Shown: positions 1-8,054, counted from the first letter of the stretch. The stretch is DNA of 64,000 nt from Verrucomicrobiia bacterium (GCA_031290985.1 JARLJW010000014.1:186001-250000), one strand, 5' to 3'. The notes: generated by a model not told the origin, from the letters alone. Made by a program: numbers and translations.

Positions 1-37
1 GCATCAGGGCGAGGAAGACAATAATTTTTGTTTTCAT
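1..37 (-). CDS. Partial CDS, probable exported protein (N-terminus only)
   Basis: An ATG on the minus strand opens a frame that runs off the left edge after twelve codons. The visible residues are MKTKIIVFLALM, a short basic start followed by a hydrophobic run, as in the first half of a signal peptide. It lies 28 bp downstream of the VWA gene stop on the same strand, so the two may be cotranscribed. Nothing else can be said about its function. Confidence 0.5.
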   Translation of the reverse strand, partial: MKTKIIVFLALM

Positions 38-65
38 AATGAATCTGTTTGGGATTTGAAGAGGA

Positions 66-1376
66 TCACTTTGAATTGCGGAGGCTCCAAGACTGCGACT
101 GCATCGTCTTGCGCGTGGCGGCGTCATACTGCCCTTGATCAAGGTCGCGGTAGAAATTGGTGACGTTGGCGGTTTCCGCCCGGATCTGCACCTGCACGGC
201 GGCGGGGGCATTGGCATAGGCGCGGCTGAGCGAGGCGTTTTGCACCGCCAGTATCTGCGCTGCCTGCTTATAATTGCCGGCATCCGCCTGCGCCATGGCC
301 TCGTCCTTGGCCACGGCGGTGAGCAGCAATTCTTTTTGCGCCATCACCGCGCCGTTCACCGATTTATCGGAAGCAGACTGGTCATCGGTGAAGCGGACTT
401 TCGCCAGATCATCCGCCGTCCCGGCCGCGCCGCCGTTAAGGTCGTCGGTATAGTTGACCTTGACCCGGGCGAGTTCCGGCTGGTCGCCGTTCACGCGGCA
501 GCGCAGGAGAAGATAACGGGATTGCCCGGCGGTAAACTGGCTCAGGTTGACCCCGGCCCGCTGGCCCTCGAATTTTTCCGGGCGGCCGATGAAGCCGAGC
601 GGCGTGACGCCCTCAGGGCAGATGATCTCAATGCGAACATCGCGCGCGGCGACCTCCAGCATCCCGCCCAGTTCCTGGGCGAAGATCTGCGGCAGCTTTT
701 CCGTATCCTGGACGTAGTAGTAGTTGGCATCGCTCGACTCCGCGAGCGCGGCCATGAGGTCCTCGTTGTAGTCATCGCCCACGCCGATGGTGGTGACGGA
801 GATGCCGCGCCCGGCCAGTTCGCCGCCCAACCGCCGCAACTGGCGGGGCGAACTGGGGCCGACGTTGGCCAGGCCGTCCGAAAGCAGGATGACGCGGTTG
901 ATGCGTTTGCCGGACAGGTATTCCTCGATCTGATCCGCCCCCAGCTTCACGCCGGCATACAGCGCGGTGCTGCCATCGGCCTGGATGCCTTCGATCTTTT
1001 CCTTCAAGGCGTCCTTGTCCGTGACTTTCTGCGCGGGCACCAACACCCGGGCTTCGTCACTGAAGATGACCAGGGAAAAGACGTCGTTGGGGGTGAGCCG
1101 GTCCACGAGCTGCATTGCCGCCTGCTTGGTCTTCTCCAGCTTGGCGCCGGTCATCGAGCCGGACTTGTCCAGCACAACCGCGAGGTTCAGCGGGGTACGA
1201 TGGGTTTTCTTCCCCGCCGCCACGGCCGAGAGATCGATCTTGAGGACGACTTCCTGCGGCGGGCCTTTCAGGATGACCTCGCGGTCGGGCATGAGTTTGA
1301 GTTGCAGGGTTTCTCCGGCGAACAGGTTGGCGGCAACCATGGACACCAGACCAAGGGCGAGCAGCATTCTTTTCAT
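66..1376 (-). CDS. Secreted von Willebrand factor type A (VWA) domain protein
   Basis: A 436-residue protein with an N-terminal signal peptide (about residues 1-20, ending near NLFAG). The VWA domain starts around residue 60; its metal-ion-dependent adhesion site is visible as DKSGSM near residue 70, with later motifs DGSTALYAG and LLSDGLANVG. The C-terminal third is rich in Ala and Gln and probably helical. VWA proteins of this layout (Ca-activated-channel-like/YfbK-like) sit in the periplasm or outer envelope and mediate metal-dependent protein contacts; the partner is unknown. Transcription is leftward, with another probable exported protein 28 bp downstream. Family assignment is firm, role is not. 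Confidence 0.85.
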   Translation of the reverse strand: MKRMLLALGLVSMVAANLFAGETLQLKLMPDREVILKGPPQEVVLKIDLSAVAAGKKTHRTPLNLAVVLDKSGSMTGAKLEKTKQAAMQLVDRLTPNDVFSLVIFSDEARVLVPAQKVTDKDALKEKIEGIQADGSTALYAGVKLGADQIEEYLSGKRINRVILLSDGLANVGPSSPRQLRRLGGELAGRGISVTTIGVGDDYNEDLMAALAESSDANYYYVQDTEKLPQIFAQELGGMLEVAARDVRIEIICPEGVTPLGFIGRPEKFEGQRAGVNLSQFTAGQSRYLLLRCRVNGDQPELARVKVNYTDDLNGGAAGTADDLAKVRFTDDQSASDKSVNGAVMAQKELLLTAVAKDEAMAQADAGNYKQAAQILAVQNASLSRAYANAPAAVQVQIRAETANVTNFYRDLDQGQYDAATRKTMQSQSWSLRNSK

Positions 1377-1512
1377 GTCCCTAATTTGCCGGAGAACAAA
1401 AACCAGTTGTCAGGCGGGCGTGAAAGGTTTGTAAAAGAATTGTAAGGAAAAATCGTGAAGCGGCGGCCAAAACAGTTTTGCAATTTGGCGCGCCAGCGGC
1501 GAACCTTCGGGC

Positions 1513-1884
1513 ATGTCGCAACCGCTCGCGCTGGTTTTTTACGAACGCCTGATGCCCGGAAGCCAGTTGTTGAACCGGCTGCAGGACCTGAGCTATCGCG
1601 TCCTGGCCGTCAACAACGCCGCCCTGCTGGCGGCCACGGCCAAGCGCGAGATGCCGCTGCTGCTGCTGGCGGATTTCAAGGCGCGGGCGGATGTGCGGAC
1701 GGCCATCGAAAAAATCAAGGCGGACCCGGCCACGGCACACCTGCCGGTGATCGCCTTTGCGCCGGACGATGAGCCGGAACTGCTTGATATAGCCAAGCTT
1801 GCGGGGGCGAACTTCGCCATCGGCGAATCCGCCCTGGGCGGGCACCTGCCACAATTGCTGGATCAGGCCCTTCACCTGGAGTGA
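1513..1884 (+). CDS. Degenerate response-regulator receiver-like protein
   Basis: A 123-residue protein with the alternating strand/helix pattern of a CheY-like receiver and nothing else. The beta-3 strand reads MPLLLLADFK, so an Asp is present about where the phosphoacceptor would be, but the acidic pair after beta-1 is missing (LALVFYERLM) and the conserved Lys after beta-5 is not obvious (GANFAIGES). LPVIAFAP resembles the usual beta-4 region. It may therefore be a pseudo-receiver. It is divergent from the VWA gene and lies 192 bp upstream of the cold-shock gene on the same strand. Receiver fold is inferred from pattern only. Confidence 0.6.
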   Translation: MSQPLALVFYERLMPGSQLLNRLQDLSYRVLAVNNAALLAATAKREMPLLLLADFKARADVRTAIEKIKADPATAHLPVIAFAPDDEPELLDIAKLAGANFAIGESALGGHLPQLLDQALHLE

Positions 1885-1936
1885 ACCCGCTGCGGGTGCC
1901 GGCCAATTGGGGGCATTTTGGGTGAACAACTTTCCC

Positions 1937-1965
1937 TTGACGTGGAGATGATTTGTTTTCATAGT
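1937..1965 (+). promoter_or_regulatory. Candidate sigma-70 promoter of the cold-shock gene
   Basis: TTGACG at 1937-1942 and CATAGT at 1960-1965 are separated by exactly 17 bp. The -35 matches consensus at 5 of 6 positions and the -10 at 4 of 6. It would give a leader of about 105 nt before the csp start codon, which is long, as is typical of cspA-type genes. It is prediction from sequence only. Confidence 0.4.
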
Positions 1966-2011
1966 CGTATTGCAACACCGAGGCATGAGTATTTGGGCAA
2001 ATTGATGTTTC

Positions 2012-2050
2012 ACGGACATGGCTGTACCAGCCGTGTCCGTTTCTTTTTTC
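2012..2050 (+). terminator. Strong terminator-like hairpin in the cold-shock leader
   Basis: A 13-bp stem (2012-2024 with 2028-2040, one G-U wobble, 3-nt loop) is followed directly by TTTCTTTTTT. It fits an intrinsic terminator. It may end transcription of the receiver-like gene, but it also lies between the candidate promoter at 1937 and the csp start at 2077, so it could act as an attenuator of csp. Confidence 0.75.
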
Positions 2051-2076
2051 CCCGGCCTCGAAAATCAGGAGCAGTT

Positions 2077-2286
2077 ATGGCCAGTGGCAAAGTTAAGTGG
2101 TTTGACAACAAAAAGGGTTTTGGCTTCATCGCCCAAAGCGGCGGGCAGGACGTTTTCGTGCATCATACGTCCATTGCCGGGGGAGGCTTTAAAACCCTGA
2201 ACGAAGGTGAAGATGTCTCCTTCGACGTCATTCCCAGCGACAAAGGTCTGAAAGCCCAAAACGTCCAACGTTTGAGTCCGTCGTAG
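2077..2286 (+). CDS. Cold-shock protein (CspA family)
   Basis: A 69-residue single OB-fold nucleic-acid-binding protein. RNP1 is visible as KGFGFI and RNP2 as DVFVHH; the N-terminus [10 protein letters not shown] and the C-terminal KGLKAQNVQ are typical. CspA-family proteins bind single-stranded RNA/DNA, melt RNA hairpins and can antiterminate transcription. The start is fixed by family alignment and by AGGAG six bases upstream of the ATG; a longer frame from 1918 would translate through the leader hairpin and is not credible. A leader hairpin lies upstream and a terminator just downstream, so it is probably monocistronic. Confidence 0.95.
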   Translation: MASGKVKWFDNKKGFGFIAQSGGQDVFVHHTSIAGGGFKTLNEGEDVSFDVIPSDKGLKAQNVQRLSPS

Positions 2287-2312
2287 CGTCACCGCTGCGG
2301 GATTTTTGTTTG

Positions 2313-2338
2313 TTCCGCCCAGCGGAAGTTTTTCGTTC
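2313..2338 (+). terminator. Intrinsic terminator after the cold-shock gene
   Basis: TTCCGC (2313-2318) pairs with GCGGAA (2322-2327) across a 3-nt loop and is followed by GTTTTTCGTT. The short stem makes this a modest terminator, located 27 bp after the csp stop codon and 34 bp before hemW. Confidence 0.55.
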
Positions 2339-2371
2339 GCCAGCAAGGAACGTGGCGGCTAACTTCTTTCC

Positions 2372-3550
2372 ATGCTGGACCCGAACCCTTCGCACCTCAC
2401 GAGCCTTTACGTGCACGTGCCGTTTTGTGCGCACAAGTGCGAGTACTGCGCGTTTTATTCGGAGGCGTCCTCCGGCGAGCTGATCAACCGCTACGTCGGC
2501 GCGCTGGTGCGCGAACTGGAGATCACCGCGCCTGACCTCAAGCCAAAAACAATCTTCTTCGGCGGCGGCACCCCCTCGCTCCTGAACCTGCGGCAATGGG
2601 AAACCATCCTGCGGGCGATGGAACGGTTGAACCTGCTGGGCGCGGAGGAGTTCACCGTGGAAAGCAACCCGGCAACCGTCTCCGCCGACAAGTCGAAGCT
2701 GCTGCGCGATTTTGGCGTGAACCGCATCTCGATGGGCGTGCAATCCCTGGACGAGAAGCTGCTCGACCGCCTGGGCCGCATTCATTCGCGCGAGCAGGTC
2801 TTCAAATCGTTCGACACGCTGCGCCGGGCGGGCTTTGACAACGTAAACCTCGACCTGATGTTCGCCATCCCAACCCAGACAATGGAGGTCTGGCGAGAGA
2901 CCTTGAACGAAATCATGGCGATGCAGAGCGAGCACCTTTCGAGCTACGAGGTGATCTATGAGGACGACACGCCGCTGTTCCAGCAGTTGCAGGCGGGGGA
3001 ATTTTCCGTGGATGAAGAACTGGCCTGCGCGATGTATGAGGAGCTGATCGCACGTTCGGGGGCGGCGGGTTTTCAGCAGTATGAGATCGCAAATTTTGCG
3101 CGCGACGCAAAATCGGATCATCCCGCAATCCGACCTTACATTCCATCACGCGCCTGCCAGCACAACGTGAATTACTGGCGCGGCGGTTCTTATCACGGGC
3201 TCGGCCCCAGCGCGACGGGCTATGTGCGCGGCGTGCGGACGAAGAACTGGGCGAACACGCCGCTGTATTGCGACCAGCTCGAAAAAGGGAAACGCGCGAT
3301 CGAATCCAGCGAGGAACTGCCGCCGCTCAAGCGGGCGGGTGAAACGGCGGCCTTCGGCCTGCGCATGAATGCGGGCTGGCCGTTCGCGGATTTTCAACGC
3401 GCGACAAATTTCGACCTGCGCCAGGAATGGAACGCGGAGATGAACCAGCTCACGGAACGAGGCTGGGCGGCGCGCGATGCGGAGACATTTCACCTCACCC
3501 ACCAGGGATTGCGTTTCGCCGACGCGGCGGCGGAGATGTTTTTGCGGTAA
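2372..3550 (+). CDS. hemW: Radical SAM heme chaperone HemW (coproporphyrinogen III oxidase-like)
   Basis: A 392-residue radical SAM protein. The iron-sulfur cluster motif CAHKCEYC (CxxxCxxC) lies at about residues 18-25 in the context VHVPFCAHKCEYCAF, the signature of the HemN/HemW family; FFGGGTPS near residue 64 is the SAM-binding GGGTP motif. Length near 390 and the lack of the longer HemN N-terminus favour HemW, which inserts heme into respiratory enzymes, over a true oxygen-independent coproporphyrinogen oxidase; many genomes annotate it as either. No strong Shine-Dalgarno is visible. It ends 32 bp before a convergent histidine kinase gene. Confidence 0.88.
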   Translation: MLDPNPSHLTSLYVHVPFCAHKCEYCAFYSEASSGELINRYVGALVRELEITAPDLKPKTIFFGGGTPSLLNLRQWETILRAMERLNLLGAEEFTVESNPATVSADKSKLLRDFGVNRISMGVQSLDEKLLDRLGRIHSREQVFKSFDTLRRAGFDNVNLDLMFAIPTQTMEVWRETLNEIMAMQSEHLSSYEVIYEDDTPLFQQLQAGEFSVDEELACAMYEELIARSGAAGFQQYEIANFARDAKSDHPAIRPYIPSRACQHNVNYWRGGSYHGLGPSATGYVRGVRTKNWANTPLYCDQLEKGKRAIESSEELPPLKRAGETAAFGLRMNAGWPFADFQRATNFDLRQEWNAEMNQLTERGWAARDAETFHLTHQGLRFADAAAEMFLR

Positions 3551-3582
3551 GACCGCGGCGCAGACGGGCCGCCCGCGCCCGC

Positions 3583-5031
3583 TCAAGCCGGCAGATACAC
3601 GGTGAAGGTGCTGCCGCGCCCGAGCGAACTGGACACCTCGATCGAGCCGCCATGGGCCTCCACGATGGCCTTGCAGATGGAGAGGCCGAGGCCGGTGTTG
3701 CCGGCGGTACGCGACTCGTCGGCCTGAAAAAAACGTTCGAAGACGCGCGGCAGGGCGCTGGGGGCGATCCCCAGCCCGCTATCCACCACGGTCAGCACCG
3801 CCGCGCCGCCCTCGATGTGGGTTGTGATCCAAATCTCACCCTCGTCGTAGTTGTAGTTGATGGCATTGGTCAACAGGTTGGTGACGACTTGGGCGATCCG
3901 GCTGGCGTCGCAAAAGATTTTGGCTTCCGCGAGGTCGCAATGGATCTGGACCCGGCGGGCAACGGCCAGGGCGCGGACGAATTTCACGGAATCCTGGACG
4001 ATGGCGGCGAGGTTGGTGTTTTCCCGGCGCAGCATTTCCTGGCCGGCATCCAGCCGGGCGAGTTCCAGCAGCGACTCGGTGAGCCGGCGCATTTTCTGGG
4101 CGGCGTCCAGGCTGGCGGCCAGGGCTTCGCGGTAATCGTCCGGGGTGCGTTCCCGCGCCAGGGTGGTCTGGGCCTCGGAAATCAGCACGGAGATGGGCGT
4201 GCGCAACTCATGCGAGGCGTCGGAGGTGAACTGCCGCTGCTGGGCAAACGCGGTCTCCAGGCGGGCGAAGGTGGAATTCAGAACCGCGGCCAGCCGGCCC
4301 AACTCGCTTTCGGTCTCCGGAACATTGATGCGCTGTGACAGGTCGCCGGAGGCGATCTTCAGGGCGGCGGCGCTGATCTTCTCCAGGGGGCGCAAGGCCC
4401 GGACCAGCAGCCACCACGCCGCGGCCAGGATCAGGCCAAGCACCCCGGCACCGCTGAAGAAGATCAACAGGGCAAAGTGGCGGGCCTCTTCGTATTCCGA
4501 ATCGACGATCCGCCCCACCAGCACACAATCGCCGTGTTCGGTCACGTGGTAGGCTTCGCGAAAACGGTGCCGGACGCGGATGTGGGTGCCGGTATCCTTG
4601 TTGGAGACGTGCGGGCGGGTCACGCCGTCGGGTGCGTTGGCGGATTCCCTGAACGGAGCGGGGTCGCCATGCGCCCAAAGCACAAAATAAAAGCTGTTGG
4701 TGTTCCGGGTGCCAAACAACCCATCGAAGGCGGGCGGCAGCCGCAGCGGGCCGGCATCCGGCTGATCCACGGGCGGTGAAGGGCGATTGGTCTGCTCGGC
4801 AGAAACATCCCCGGGCGTTTCGCCGGGCGGATGTTCGTCCGGATCCGGCGTCACTGGCCCAGAGAGCGCCGCGGTCAGCGTGGCGACCTGGCCCTCCAAC
4901 CGGTCGTCAAACTGGCTGAGCTGGTCGGCCAGGTGGATGTGACAAATGGCGATGCCCAAGCCGGTGAGGATGAGGATCAGCAAAAACGCCATCCAAAGAA
5001 GCAGCCGCCACTTGATGGAGTTGAAGATCAT
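3583..5031 (-). CDS. Sensor histidine kinase (OmpR-type pair 1)
   Basis: A 482-residue membrane kinase. Transmembrane segment 1 is at about residues 10-32, followed by a roughly 150-residue Pro-rich extracytoplasmic region, then transmembrane segment 2 (near GVLGLILAAAWWLL) and a HAMP linker. HisKA contains the phosphoacceptor in SHELRTPIS; the ATPase domain shows the N box (NLLTNAIN), G1 (DSGLGIAP) and G2 (NTGLGLSICKAI). The ATG at 5031 is chosen over an upstream TTG because the paralogue at 6438-7958 starts at the equivalent residue (FxSIKWRL). It follows its response regulator by 2 bp, so the pair is one operon. The stimulus is unknown. Confidence 0.92.
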   Translation of the reverse strand: MIFNSIKWRLLLWMAFLLILILTGLGIAICHIHLADQLSQFDDRLEGQVATLTAALSGPVTPDPDEHPPGETPGDVSAEQTNRPSPPVDQPDAGPLRLPPAFDGLFGTRNTNSFYFVLWAHGDPAPFRESANAPDGVTRPHVSNKDTGTHIRVRHRFREAYHVTEHGDCVLVGRIVDSEYEEARHFALLIFFSGAGVLGLILAAAWWLLVRALRPLEKISAAALKIASGDLSQRINVPETESELGRLAAVLNSTFARLETAFAQQRQFTSDASHELRTPISVLISEAQTTLARERTPDDYREALAASLDAAQKMRRLTESLLELARLDAGQEMLRRENTNLAAIVQDSVKFVRALAVARRVQIHCDLAEAKIFCDASRIAQVVTNLLTNAINYNYDEGEIWITTHIEGGAAVLTVVDSGLGIAPSALPRVFERFFQADESRTAGNTGLGLSICKAIVEAHGGSIEVSSSLGRGSTFTVYLPA

Positions 5032-5033
5032 CG

Positions 5034-5684
5034 TTATTCGATGCAATAACCCTGCCCGCGGCGGGTGGCGATGACCTCGGAGCCCAGTTTTTTACGGATG
5101 CTGAAGATGTGGACGTCGAGCAGATTGGACAGGGTGTCGTCGTTCTCGTCAAAGAGATGCTCGTACATTTCGGCGCGGGTGATGACTTCGCCGCGATGGA
5201 TGGCGAGGTACTCGATGATGGCGAATTCGCGGGCGGTCAGGACGACAGGGGTTTCACCGCGCAGGGCGGACCGGGCGCGGGTATCGAGGACGACGTCGCG
5301 GATCTCGATCTTGCTGCTCGTCTGGTTGGTGCTGCGGCGGATGAGGGCGCGGAGGCGCGCGAGCAATTCGGACAGGTCGAACGGCTTGACCAGATAATCA
5401 TCCGCCCCGGTGTCGAGCCCCTTCACGCGGTCGTTGTGTCCGTCCCGGGCGGTGAGCATGAGCACGGGCGTGCGTTTCTTTTTGCGGAGCCGTTCCAGCA
5501 GCTCCCAGCCGTCGAGCCGGGGCAGCATGACATCCAGGATGATGGCGTCGTAATTGAAAGCCTCGGCCTTATAGAGGCCGTCTTCGCCATCGCCGGCGGC
5601 ATCCACGGCATAGCCCTCCTCGCGCAGGGCCTTGACCAGGTTGCGTTGCAGGCGCGGCTCATCCTCCACGATCAGAATTCTCAT
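5034..5684 (-). CDS. OmpR/PhoB-family response regulator (pair 1)
   Basis: A 216-residue two-domain regulator. The receiver (1-115) has the acidic patch VEDEP, phosphoacceptor Asp51 in IILDVMLP, and the switch Thr and Lys in MLTARD and VKPFD. The C-terminal winged helix (about 125-216) ends RRGQGYCIE, normal for the Trans_Reg_C family. Its gene precedes the cognate kinase by 2 bp. It is highly similar to the regulator at 8236-8889, so the two systems are paralogous. Direct TTAAT repeats upstream (5771-5859) are plausible operators. Target genes are not known; the divergent small genes at 5900-6437 are the nearest candidates. Confidence 0.93.
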   Translation of the reverse strand: MRILIVEDEPRLQRNLVKALREEGYAVDAAGDGEDGLYKAEAFNYDAIILDVMLPRLDGWELLERLRKKKRTPVLMLTARDGHNDRVKGLDTGADDYLVKPFDLSELLARLRALIRRSTNQTSSKIEIRDVVLDTRARSALRGETPVVLTAREFAIIEYLAIHRGEVITRAEMYEHLFDENDDTLSNLLDVHIFSIRKKLGSEVIATRRGQGYCIE

Positions 5685-5732
5685 AGGTAACTTTGTCTAA
5701 GCCGGTTTCACCATAAGCCAACGGCTGCCGAA

Positions 5733-5748
5733 GGGCACGCTTTTTGCG
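5733..5748 (+). promoter_or_regulatory. Candidate sigma-54 (-24/-12) promoter
   Basis: GGGCACG, four bases, then TTGCG. Against the RpoN consensus TGGCACG-N4-TTGCW it misses only the first T and the final W, with exact GG-to-GC spacing. It reads toward the small genes at 5900-6437, with a predicted transcript start near 5760. The rpoN gene lies elsewhere in this window. No sigma-54 activator is encoded nearby. Confidence 0.45.
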
Positions 5749-5770
5749 AGGGTAAGCGGTGATTATAGCA

Positions 5771-5859
5771 GGCTTAAATTAAGCCATGATTAAATTTTGG
5801 CGGTCAAAATAAAAAATATATTTTGAAAAAAGCGCCGGTTTAATCGTGGCTTAATCGTG
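5771..5859. promoter_or_regulatory. Cluster of TTAAT-type repeats, possible response-regulator operators
   Basis: The gap between the divergent regulator (5684) and the first small gene (5900) holds the perfect palindrome GGCTTAAATTAAGCC (5771-5785), then GATTAAATTTTGG, then two direct copies of TTAATCGTG at 5840-5848 and 5851-5859 with an 11-bp period. OmpR/PhoB-family regulators bind tandem direct repeats with 10-11 bp period, which fits. The assignment to this regulator is inference. Confidence 0.45.
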
Positions 5860-5899
5860 CCTGGCGTAAGTTGTCAGTACCAAGCCAAATAAAAAAGTC

Positions 5900-6106
5900 A
5901 TGAAGCTGCCCATTGCCTTTCTTTTCCAACCGGCGCAAGAATTCACGGTGCGGATTGCCACCTCCGCCCAGGAGCTGACGCGGCGGCGGCAACCGCCGGC
6001 CTGGAACGGCGGCAACGGGCGAAACGGCGACCAGTGCGCCACGCAAAGCAAGCGGCGCTGGCGGACAAAATTCCGCCGGGACAGCCTGCAAATGGAGGCG
6101 GTATGA
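5900..6106 (+). CDS. Small basic protein of unknown function
   Basis: A 68-residue frame, not recognised. The N-terminus (MKLPIAFLF) is mildly hydrophobic; the rest is rich in Arg, Gln and Asn with no recognisable domain. Support for its being real is contextual: its stop codon overlaps the start of the next frame as ATGA (6103-6106), and it is the first frame after the candidate sigma-54 motif and TTAAT repeats. No Shine-Dalgarno is visible. It could also be untranslated leader for the next gene. Confidence 0.4.
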   Translation: MKLPIAFLFQPAQEFTVRIATSAQELTRRRQPPAWNGGNGRNGDQCATQSKRRWRTKFRRDSLQMEAV

Positions 6107-6243
6107 CCAGCGCATTGGCAATCTTGTCCGCCGCCGTGTTCCTGACCACCGGCCTGGTGGTCTTCGCGTGCGTGGTGCTCGCGGCGCGGGCGGACCGGCT
6201 GATGCAGCGGCTGCCGCTCGGTTCTGATTTCGAAGAAGCCTAA
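6103..6243 (+). CDS. Small single-pass membrane protein, unknown function
   Basis: A 46-residue protein with one clear transmembrane helix (about residues 4-29, ALAILSAAVFLTTGLVVFAC) and a short charged cytoplasmic tail ending DFEEA. GGAGG four bases before the ATG is a good ribosome-binding site. The start overlaps the stop of the previous small frame by four bases, suggesting translational coupling. It sits between two two-component systems; a small membrane accessory to one of the kinases is possible but purely speculative. No family recognised. Confidence 0.55.
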   Translation: MTSALAILSAAVFLTTGLVVFACVVLAARADRLMQRLPLGSDFEEA

Positions 6244-6251
6244 CCCCTAAA

Positions 6252-6437
6252 ATGCACAGCAACGCCAAGCAGAACATTGACAACCGCCGCGCGGCAGAGC
6301 GCAAGCCGGCCGGCACCGGCACCGCGTCTTCCGAAACCCGGTTTACGCCGAAACACCCGCATTCGCATCACGGCCTGCTGAAAGGACCGTATTATCCGCT
6401 GGTCAGCCACCTGCCGGCCGGACGAACGGCGACATAG
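6252..6437 (+). CDS. Small hydrophilic protein, unknown function
   Basis: A 61-residue frame starting 8 bp after the previous stop. It is polar, with a His/Pro-rich stretch (KHPHSHH) and the segment GLLKGPYYPL. No ribosome-binding site is obvious and no family is recognised. Its stop abuts the stop of the convergent kinase gene (6437/6438) with no room for a terminator between them. It may be the third gene of a small cassette or a chance frame. Confidence 0.35.
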   Translation: MHSNAKQNIDNRRAAERKPAGTGTASSETRFTPKHPHSHHGLLKGPYYPLVSHLPAGRTAT

Positions 6438-7958
6438 TCAGTCATTGATCGGGAGGCGCACGGTGCAGGTTGTGCCTGCGCTGCTCACGCTGGCCATTTC
6501 AATGGTGCCACCGTGCGCCTCCACGATCGCCTTGCAGATGGAGAGGCCAAGGCCGGAGTTGCCGGCGCCGGTGCGGGATTTGTCCGCCCGATAAAACCGC
6601 TCGAAGACCCGGGGCAGATCTTCCGGGGCAATCCCCTTCCCCGTATCCGCCACCGTGAACACCGCCAGATTCCCCTGCGCTTCCAGTTTCACGCGCACTT
6701 CACCATCCGGCTGGTTGTACTGGATGGCATTGGTCAGAAGGTTGGTGATGACCTGGGCGATGCGTTCGGAATCGCCGATGACGGACAACGGCAAAAGCTC
6801 GGAGACGAGCTTGACGCGGCGTTCTTCGGCCAAAGCCTGCACCAGTTCGACGCTGTCCTTGACGGTGCTGGCGAGGTCGAAGGGATGGCGTTTCAAGATT
6901 TCCTGACCGGCGTCGAAGCGCGCGAGTTCGAGCAGCGATTCGATGAGCTTGCGCATGCGTTGGGCGGCGCGCTGGCAGGCCTCGACGGTCTGCTTGTAGC
7001 CGGCGGCATCGCGCTCCCGGCCCAGCGCCATCTGGGTCTGGGTGAGGATGACGGAGACGGGCGTGCGCAGCTCGTGGGCGGCGTCGGAGGCGAACTGCTT
7101 CTGCTGGGCGAAGGCGGTTTCGAGGCGGGCGAAGGTGGAATTCAAGACGGCGGCGAGCTGGCCGAGTTCGCTTTCGGCCTCGGCAGAATTGATGCGCTGG
7201 GACAAATCGCCGGCGGCAATTTTCACGGCGGTCGTGCTGATCGCCTGAATGGGACGCAATGCCCGCGAAACAAACCACCACCCGCCGGCCAGGCCGAGAA
7301 TTAAAATGGCCACGCCAACCGCAGTCAATTTAGTGGCTGCCACGTTCAATTCATGGAGTTCCGGAGCAATGGAACAGCCCACCTCAATTATTTCGCCGGA
7401 CGGCAGAGTGTTTAAAACGACCCGCTGTTCTGCCAGATTCATCACCACCGGCTGCATAACTTCTTTTCCCCGCAGTTTTTCGACATGGTTCACCTGCTCA
7501 AAATAATAATCATACGCCAGCCCAGACTGCCGTTCCGGATAATTGTCCGAGTGCGCGATCGCCGTCTCATTCTGGACGCCGGGTTTAATGCCACCGCCAA
7601 CCCTGATTTTAAAATAAAAACCATTGGGGTCGTTGGTTCCAAAAAAATGCGCATCTTCCGGGGGCAGATGAAATTCAGTGCGCGGACGAAAATTTTGGCC
7701 GGGCGGGCCGTCGTCGGGGAACTGGCCGCGCGGCGGCCGGTCAAACGGCAGCCCGCCGCCATCCGCGCCACGCGGTGGTGGACGGTGCATGGCATTCCCC
7801 AAAACGCCAACCCGGCGATGCAGTTCATCGTCGATGCGGCGGAACTGGCGGTTGCGCTCCAATTGATAGGAAGTGAAACCGAAGCCGGCCAGCACGACCA
7901 CAAGAATCAGTCCGTACCAGAGTTGCAAGCGCCACTTGATGGATTTGAACAGTTTCAT
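6438..7958 (-). CDS. Sensor histidine kinase (OmpR-type pair 2)
   Basis: A 506-residue paralogue of the kinase at 3583-5031. Transmembrane segment 1 (about 12-32), a Pro/Gly-rich extracytoplasmic domain of about 170 residues, transmembrane segment 2 (AVGVAILILGLAGGWWFVS), HAMP, HisKA with AHELRTPVS, and HATPase with NLLTNAIQ, DTGKGIAP and NSGLGLSICKAI. The sensor domains of the two kinases share little beyond a FGTNDPN/FGTRNTN-like motif followed by F-Y-F, so they probably sense different or drifted signals. GGGGGA lies just before the chosen ATG at 7958. A 277-bp gap containing a dispersed repeat separates it from its regulator, unlike pair 1. Confidence 0.92.
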   Translation of the reverse strand: MKLFKSIKWRLQLWYGLILVVVLAGFGFTSYQLERNRQFRRIDDELHRRVGVLGNAMHRPPPRGADGGGLPFDRPPRGQFPDDGPPGQNFRPRTEFHLPPEDAHFFGTNDPNGFYFKIRVGGGIKPGVQNETAIAHSDNYPERQSGLAYDYYFEQVNHVEKLRGKEVMQPVVMNLAEQRVVLNTLPSGEIIEVGCSIAPELHELNVAATKLTAVGVAILILGLAGGWWFVSRALRPIQAISTTAVKIAAGDLSQRINSAEAESELGQLAAVLNSTFARLETAFAQQKQFASDAAHELRTPVSVILTQTQMALGRERDAAGYKQTVEACQRAAQRMRKLIESLLELARFDAGQEILKRHPFDLASTVKDSVELVQALAEERRVKLVSELLPLSVIGDSERIAQVITNLLTNAIQYNQPDGEVRVKLEAQGNLAVFTVADTGKGIAPEDLPRVFERFYRADKSRTGAGNSGLGLSICKAIVEAHGGTIEMASVSSAGTTCTVRLPIND

Positions 7959-8054
7959 GGAGTCCCCCATTCCATGCCTCTCACGCTGGCTGGTTCTGCC
8001 GAAGCGAAAGGCTTCCGGCGTCTTTGGAGATACGCGCGCCGGGATTGAAGCCCA

